Assembly (NCBI GenBank): GCA_019634955.1
Contig: JAHCAK010000038.1
Coordinates: forward strand, 1-35,798
From: Burkholderiales bacterium
GTDB taxonomy: Bacteria; Pseudomonadota; Gammaproteobacteria; Burkholderiales; Usitatibacteraceae
Direction of reading: 5' to 3'
DNA length: 35,798 nt
Below the pieces are notes generated by a model. It saw nothing but the letters and a program-made list of their open reading frames with translations. It made no database searches and was not told the DNA's origin. Positions 31,213-35,798 of this stretch are shown here, piece after piece. Every line of letters begins with the position of its first letter. The first letter of the stretch is position 1. Both the position numbers and the translations under genes were made by a program.

Positions 31213-32008
31213 GAAGCGAAGTGTAACGGCAGTGCTCGTCGCCGCGCTCGGCATGATGCTCGCGAGCTGCGGCTGGCTGGACAGGAAGCTCGACGAGAGG
31301 CGCGACTGGCAGGCGGCCGACTGGTACCGCGCCGCCAAGGAGGAGCTCGACAACGGCAACTGGCTGGGCGCCGTCAAGCTCTACGAGCAGCTCGAGAGCA
31401 AGTTCCCCTACGGGCGCTTCGCGCAGCAGGCGCAGCTCGACTCCGCCTACGCCTATTACAAGGAAGGCGAGACGGCCCAGTCCATCGCCGCGCTGGACCG
31501 CTTCATCAAGGCCTACCCGAACCACCAGAACCTCGACTACGCGCTCTACCTGAAGGCGCTCGCGAACTTCAAGGAGGACCTGGGGCCCCTGGCCGGGTTC
31601 CTCGGCGGGCAGGACCTCGCCGACCGCGACCCCAAGGCCGCGCGCGAGTCCTTCGAGATGTTCAAGGAGCTGGTGAACCGCTTCCCCGACAGCCGCTACG
31701 CCGAGGATTCGCGCGCGCGCATGGACCTGCTGGTGGACGCCCTCGCGCGGCACGAGCTGCACGTGGCGCGCTACTACCTGCGGCGCGGCGCGTGGCTGTC
31801 GGCGGTGAACCGGTCGCAGGACATCCTGGTGCGATTCCCCGGCTCCCCGGTGCGCCGCGAGGCGCTCGAGATCCTCGTCGAGGGCTACGACCGCATGGGC
31901 CTGCCGGAGCTGCGCGACGACGCGAAGAAGGTCCTCGCGCGGAACTACCCGGCTGACCCCCTCGCCGCCGAGGGCCGCAACCGCAAGCGCTGGTGGCAGT
32001 TCTGGTAG
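31211..32008 (+). CDS. bamD: outer-membrane assembly lipoprotein BamD
   Basis: BamD is an essential lipoprotein of the BAM complex that inserts beta-barrel proteins into the outer membrane. The 265-residue protein has a signal peptide with lipobox L-A-S-C (Cys20), followed by five TPR-like helix pairs: A-A-K-E-E-L-D-N-G-N-W-L-G-A-V, F-P-Y-G-R-F-A-Q-Q-A-Q-L and I-K-A-Y-P-N-H-Q-N-L-D-Y-A are typical BamD/ComL motifs. Length fits (E. coli BamD 245). Its ATG shares two bases with the divergent rluD ATG. Confidence 0.95.
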   Translation: MKRSVTAVLVAALGMMLASCGWLDRKLDERRDWQAADWYRAAKEELDNGNWLGAVKLYEQLESKFPYGRFAQQAQLDSAYAYYKEGETAQSIAALDRFIKAYPNHQNLDYALYLKALANFKEDLGPLAGFLGGQDLADRDPKAARESFEMFKELVNRFPDSRYAEDSRARMDLLVDALARHELHVARYYLRRGAWLSAVNRSQDILVRFPGSPVRREALEILVEGYDRMGLPELRDDAKKVLARNYPADPLAAEGRNRKRWWQFW

Positions 32009-32027
32009 CGCGGGCCGCCGCCCGCGC
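32008..32027. terminator. hairpin between convergent bamD and ppk
   Basis: GCGCGGGC (32008-32015), loop CGCC, GCCCGCGC (32020-32027) is a perfect 8-pair stem filling the 22-base gap between the two stops. No T run is present. Confidence 0.45.
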
Positions 32028-32030
32028 GGC

Positions 32031-34127
32031 TCACGGGGAGGCGAGGAGCGCCAGCAGCTCCGCCTGGGCGCACCGCTTCCTGCCGCGCGCGCGCTTGCGC
32101 CGCTGGTAGGTGCCGTCCGGCTGCATCTCCCAGGCCTGCGTGTTGTCGTCCAGGTAGGGCTTGAGGCCCTCGCGGACGATGCGCCGCGCGAGCTTCGGGT
32201 CCTCCACCGGGAAGGCGAGCTCGATGCGGCGGAAGAAGTTGCGGTCCATCCAGTCGGCGCTGGAGAGCCACACCCGCTCCTTGCCGCCGTTGGCGAAGCG
32301 GAAGATGCGCGTGTGCTCGAGGAAGCGCCCGACGATCGAGCGCACGCGGATGTTCTCGGAGAGCTTCGCCACCCCCGGGCGCAGCGCGCAGACGCCGCGC
32401 ACGACGAGATCCACCTTCACGCCGGCTTGCGAGGCGCGGTAGAGCGCCTCGATCACCGCGGGCTCGAGCAGCGCGTTCATCTTCGCCGTGATCGCCGCGG
32501 GCTTGCCGGCGCGGGCGTTCCTCGTCTCGCCCTCGATCGCCTCGAGCACGCGCTGGTGCAAGGTGAAAGGCGACTGCCACACGTGGCGCAGCTTGGTGGC
32601 CTTGCCCAGCCCCGTGAGCTGCTGGAAGACCTCGTTCACGTCGGCGCAGATCCCGGGGCTCGCCGTGAGCAGGTCGAAGTCGGTGTAGAGGCGCGCCGTG
32701 CGCGGGTGGTAGTTGCCGGTGCCCAGGTGGACGTAGCGCATGAGCCGCCCCTCCTCCCGCCGGACCACGAGCGCCATCTTGGCGTGCGTCTTGTGGCCCA
32801 CGACGCCGTAGACCACGTGCGCGCCCACCTCCTCCAGCCTGGCCGCCCAGTTGATGTTGGCTTCCTCGTCGAAGCGCGCCATCAGCTCCACGACGACCGT
32901 GACCTCCTTGCCGGCGCGCGCCGCGTCGATGAGCGTCTGCATGATCACCGAGTCGGTGCCGGTGCGGTAGACGGTCTGCTTGATGGCGACCACCTGCGGG
33001 TCGCGCGCCGCCTCGCGGATGAAGTCGATCACGGGCGCGAAGGACTGGAACGGCCGGTGCAGCAACACGTCGCCCTTGCGCAGGGTCTCGAAGAGGTCCT
33101 TCGACTTCGCGAGCGCCTTGGGCAGGCCCGGCTGGAAGGGCCGGTACTTGAGGTCGGGGCGGTCGACCTGGTCGGGCACGCTCATGAGGCGCACGAGGTT
33201 CACGGGCCCGTTCACGCGGTAGAGATCCGTCTCGGCGAGCCCCAGCTGCTCGAGGAGGAAGGACGCCATCGCCGGGGTCATGGTGTCGTCGACCTCCAGG
33301 CGCACGGCGTCGCCGAGGTGGCGCTGCGGGAGCTCGCCCTGCAGGGCCTTCCTCAGGTCCTTCACCTCCTCCTCCTCGACGAAGAGGTCGGAGTTGCGGG
33401 TCACGCGGAACTGGTGGCAGCCCACCACGTTCATGCCCGCGAAGAGCTCGCCCACGTGGGCGTGCAGGATGGAGGTGAGGAAGATGAAGTCGTCGGGGCC
33501 GCCGGCCACGCCGCGCGGCAGGCGGATCACGCGCGGCAGCACCCGCGGGGCCTGCACGATGGCCGCGCGCGAGTCGCGCCCGAAGGCGTCGCGCCCGTCC
33601 AGCTCGACGGCGAAGTTGAGGCTCTTGTTGAAGACGCGCGGGAAAGGGTGCGCGGGGTCCAGGCCGATGGGCGTGAGCACCGGCATCATCTCGCGGAAGA
33701 AGAACTCGCGCACCCACTCCTGCTGCGCGGGCGTCCACTCGCCGCGCCGCAGGAAGCGGATGCCGGCCGCGGCGAGCGCCGGCAGGATCTCCTCGTTCAG
33801 GAGCACGTACTGCCGCGCCACGAGCTCGCGCGCGATCGTGGTGAGGCGCGAGTAGATCTCCCGCGGGGCGAGCCCGTCGGCCTCCGCCGCGGCGGCGCCG
33901 AGCTTCAACTGCTCCTTCACGCCGGCCACGCGGATCTCGAAGTACTCGTCGAGGTTGGACGAGACGATGCAGAGGAACTTGAGCCGCTCGAGCGGCGGCG
34001 TGGCGCGGTCCTCGGCCTGCGCGAGCACGCGGCGGTTGAACTTGAGGGCCTGCAGCTCGCGGTTGAGGAAGTGCTCTGGCGGCAGGGGAGGCACCCGGCG
34101 GGAGTCGGACTTGGGCTTGTTACCCAC
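32031..34127 (-). CDS. ppk: polyphosphate kinase 1
   Basis: PPK1 makes long-chain polyphosphate from ATP. The protein is 698 residues from the GTG at 34127, or 687 from a GTG at 34094. It has the N-terminal F-L-N-R-E-L-Q-A-L-K-F-N and S-S-N-L-D-E-Y-F-E-I-R, the catalytic histidine in H-K-T-H-A-K-M-A-L, and a second active-site His in F-L-E-H-T-R-I-F. The C-terminus carries R-G-R-K-R. The upstream Pho box and -10 element predict a transcript starting near 34122, which would make 34094 the true start and places L-N-R-E-L about ten residues in, as in other PPKs; I list the longer form so that no coding sequence is lost. No clear Shine-Dalgarno precedes either. It is convergent with bamD and divergent from ppx. 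Confidence 0.93.
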   Translation of the reverse strand: MGNKPKSDSRRVPPLPPEHFLNRELQALKFNRRVLAQAEDRATPPLERLKFLCIVSSNLDEYFEIRVAGVKEQLKLGAAAAEADGLAPREIYSRLTTIARELVARQYVLLNEEILPALAAAGIRFLRRGEWTPAQQEWVREFFFREMMPVLTPIGLDPAHPFPRVFNKSLNFAVELDGRDAFGRDSRAAIVQAPRVLPRVIRLPRGVAGGPDDFIFLTSILHAHVGELFAGMNVVGCHQFRVTRNSDLFVEEEEVKDLRKALQGELPQRHLGDAVRLEVDDTMTPAMASFLLEQLGLAETDLYRVNGPVNLVRLMSVPDQVDRPDLKYRPFQPGLPKALAKSKDLFETLRKGDVLLHRPFQSFAPVIDFIREAARDPQVVAIKQTVYRTGTDSVIMQTLIDAARAGKEVTVVVELMARFDEEANINWAARLEEVGAHVVYGVVGHKTHAKMALVVRREEGRLMRYVHLGTGNYHPRTARLYTDFDLLTASPGICADVNEVFQQLTGLGKATKLRHVWQSPFTLHQRVLEAIEGETRNARAGKPAAITAKMNALLEPAVIEALYRASQAGVKVDLVVRGVCALRPGVAKLSENIRVRSIVGRFLEHTRIFRFANGGKERVWLSSADWMDRNFFRRIELAFPVEDPKLARRIVREGLKPYLDDNTQAWEMQPDGTYQRRKRARGRKRCAQAELLALLASP

Positions 34128-34128
34128 G

Positions 34129-34162
34129 ATTGTGCGACCGATGCGTGACCGTTTCGTGACGG
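34129..34162 (-). promoter_or_regulatory. candidate Pho box and -10 element of ppk
   Basis: On the minus strand CCGTCACGAAACGGTCAC (34162-34145) matches the E. coli Pho box consensus at 14 of 18 positions, with GTCAC repeated at the characteristic 11-base interval. Ten bases further on is CACAAT (34134-34129), the spacing seen at PhoB-activated promoters. This predicts phosphate-starvation induction of ppk; it is not proven. Confidence 0.6.
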
Positions 34163-34241
34163 CGCCCGGGCGCCCCGGAGAGGGCGCGGAACTGTGCCAT
34201 ACTGCCCGGACAAGAAGGGCGCCCACGCCCGCGCAGTCACC

Positions 34242-35729
34242 ATGGAATATACCACCCTCGCCGCGGTCGACCTCGGCTCCAACAGCTTCCACCTCGCCGT
34301 CGGCCGCGTGGTCGACGACCAGATCTACCCGCTGGACGCCATCAAGGAGACGGTGCGCCTCGGCGCCGGGCTCGGCCCCGACCGGCGGCTCGACGTCCCC
34401 ACGCAGGAGCGCGCGCTGGCCGCGCTGCGCCGCTTCGCCGAGCGGCTCGCCGGCATGCCCGCGGAGTCGGTTCGCGTGGTCGGCACCAACACGCTGCGCG
34501 TGGCCAAGAACGCCGACGAGTTCCTGCAGGCCGCCGAGGAGGTCATCGGCTTCCCGATCGAGGTGATCTCGGGGCGCGAGGAGGCGCGGCTCATCTACTC
34601 CGGCGTGGTGCACTCGCTGCCGCTCACCGACCGCAACCGGCTCGTGGTGGACATCGGCGGCGGCTCGACCGAGTTCATCATCGGCGTGCGCCTCAGGCCC
34701 AAGGTGATGGAAAGCCTCTACATGGGCTGCGTGAGCTGGACGCGCCGCTATTTCCCCGAGGGGAAGATCGACAAGAAGGCGATGAAGGCCGCGGAGCTCG
34801 CGGCGCGCGAGCAGGTGCAGACGATCGTCTCGCGCTTCGAGAAGACGGGGTGGCGAGAGGCGGTCGCCTCCTCCGGCAGCGCGCGGTCGCTTTCGGAGGC
34901 GATGGTGGCCTCCGGCATCGCCGAGCGCGGCATCACCGCCGACGGCCTCGAGTGGCTGCGCGACCAGGCCCTCGCCGCCGGCGACATCCGCAAGCTTTCC
35001 CTGCCCGGGCTTCGCGAGGAGCGCCTGCCGGTCTTCGCCGGCGGCCTCGCCATCATGTCGGCCATCTTCGCCGAGCTGGGGCTGCGGCAGATGACGCTCG
35101 CCGAGGGGGCGCTTCGGCAGGGCGTCCTCTGGGACCTGCTGGGGCGCGTGCACCACCGCGACATCCGCGAGGTGACGGTCGACCAGTTCGTGCGCCGCTA
35201 CCACGCCGACCAGGTGCAGTCGCAGCGCGTGGGGCGCCTCGCGCGCGAGCTCCTGCGCCAGCTCGAGCCGGTGCGCGACGAGAAGGGCGTCACCGCGGAG
35301 ATGTTCCTCGACTGGGCCTCGCGCCTGCACGAGATCGGCATCACCATCTCGCAGGGCGCCTACCACAAGCACACGGCCTACATCCTCGCCAACGCGGACA
35401 TGCCCGGCTTCTCGCGCCAGGAGCAGGGCTGGCTATCCAACCTCGTGCTGGCGCAGCGCGGGCGCCTCAGCAAGATGCGCGAGGCCTTCGACGACGACCC
35501 CTCGCTCGCCACCCTCGCCCTGTGCCTGCGCCTCGCGGTGATCTTCTACCGCAGCCGGCGCACGCTGCGGCTGCCGTCGCTCGCGCTCGCGCGCCGCGGC
35601 AAGGGCTTCCGGCTCGAGGTCGGCAACGGCTGGCTCGCCGACAACACGCTGGTCGCGATCGCGCTCGAGGCGGAGCGCGACGAGTGGAACTCCGTCGGGC
35701 TCGCCTTCGAGGCCAACGAAAAGGGTTGA
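34242..35729 (+). CDS. ppx: exopolyphosphatase (Ppx/GppA family)
   Basis: Ppx releases phosphate from the ends of polyphosphate chains, opposing PPK. The 495-residue protein opens with A-A-V-D-L-G-S-N-S-F-H-L, the actin-like phosphate-1 motif, followed by V-V-D-I-G-G-G-S-T-E-F (phosphate-2). S-G-S-A-R-S-L and L-P-V-F-A-G-G-L-A-I are also conserved. The C-terminal part (from about residue 310) is the HD-like helical domain found in Ppx. I chose the ATG at 34242; an in-frame ATG at 34194 would add residues without family similarity. It is divergent from ppk, the usual ppk/ppx pairing. A CATACT hexamer near 34198 may be its -10. Confidence 0.94.
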   Translation: MEYTTLAAVDLGSNSFHLAVGRVVDDQIYPLDAIKETVRLGAGLGPDRRLDVPTQERALAALRRFAERLAGMPAESVRVVGTNTLRVAKNADEFLQAAEEVIGFPIEVISGREEARLIYSGVVHSLPLTDRNRLVVDIGGGSTEFIIGVRLRPKVMESLYMGCVSWTRRYFPEGKIDKKAMKAAELAAREQVQTIVSRFEKTGWREAVASSGSARSLSEAMVASGIAERGITADGLEWLRDQALAAGDIRKLSLPGLREERLPVFAGGLAIMSAIFAELGLRQMTLAEGALRQGVLWDLLGRVHHRDIREVTVDQFVRRYHADQVQSQRVGRLARELLRQLEPVRDEKGVTAEMFLDWASRLHEIGITISQGAYHKHTAYILANADMPGFSRQEQGWLSNLVLAQRGRLSKMREAFDDDPSLATLALCLRLAVIFYRSRRTLRLPSLALARRGKGFRLEVGNGWLADNTLVAIALEAERDEWNSVGLAFEANEKG

Positions 35730-35775
35730 CCGTCGCCACCGGCGGCAGGGTGGGCAGAGTGGTCCGGGAGGGCTC

Positions 35776-35798
35776 ATGCCCCAAGCTCCCCGCCGTGC
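35776..35798 (+). CDS. possible start of a further gene (runs off window)
   Basis: An ATG at 35776 is preceded by GGGAGGG, a good ribosome-binding site. Only seven codons (M-P-Q-A-P-R-R) are visible, so no function can be given. It might equally be chance. Confidence 0.3.

Noticed and set aside
34194-34241. Upstream ATG of ppx at 34194
   Set aside because: It overlaps the putative -10 region and precedes the conserved A-A-V-D-L-G-S-N start by 16 unrelated residues.
1-35798. Biosynthetic gene cluster, prophage, toxin-antitoxin or restriction system
   Set aside because: No integrase, capsid, methylase, nuclease-toxin or synthase gene was seen; apart from the amyloid-like operon and the signalling block the genes are ordinary core functions.

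Overview
The window is very GC-rich, dense, mostly single-copy chromosomal DNA. It suggests a polyhydroxybutyrate (PHB)-accumulating betaproteobacterium: it carries lolC-lolD, an rpfE-like gene next to recJ, prfB and lysS, the PHB set phaC/phaB/phaR/phasin, rimO after phaR, rluD divergent to bamD, and ppk divergent to ppx. I saw no rRNA, tRNA, CRISPR array, IS element or phage gene. The genus cannot be fixed from the sequence alone.

Layout. 1-5057 (minus) holds the 5' part of comEC and, upstream of it, a five-gene secreted-protein operon: an OmpA-type protein, a secreted protein of eight ~31-residue Q/G/N repeats, a small secreted protein ending in related motifs, a CsgG/HfaB-like outer-membrane lipoprotein fused to a peptidoglycan-binding-like segment and a DUF4384 domain (interrupted by an apparent frameshift), and a small secreted Cys protein. 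It resembles a curli/holdfast-anchor (Csg/Hfa) fibre system and has an FNR-type palindrome about 41 bp upstream of a predicted start site. This is the most unusual part of the window.

5250-8229: DUF2062 membrane protein, AlkA-type DNA glycosylase, a small membrane protein, a GNAT acetyltransferase and a degenerate J-domain membrane protein. 8276-10193 (minus): LolD and LolC of the lipoprotein-release ABC system. 10254-15625 (plus): rpfE-like, recJ, prfB (with the classic programmed +1 frameshift) and lysS.

15643-20671 (plus): a signalling block of an HPt protein, a three-PAS membrane histidine kinase, a CheY-like receiver, two paralogous receivers with a shared N-terminal motif, a glycine-zipper envelope protein and an unidentified lipoprotein. 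The tight spacing suggests one phosphorelay.

20676-28558: rimO and phaR (minus), phasin and a first phaB (plus) separated by two hairpins, a PAS/degenerate-EAL membrane protein (plus), then phaB and phaC (minus). Together these make, coat and regulate PHB granules. 28668-35729: ZIP metal transporter, pgeF, rluD (minus), bamD (plus), ppk (minus, behind a good Pho-box candidate) and ppx (plus). A further gene may start at the right edge.
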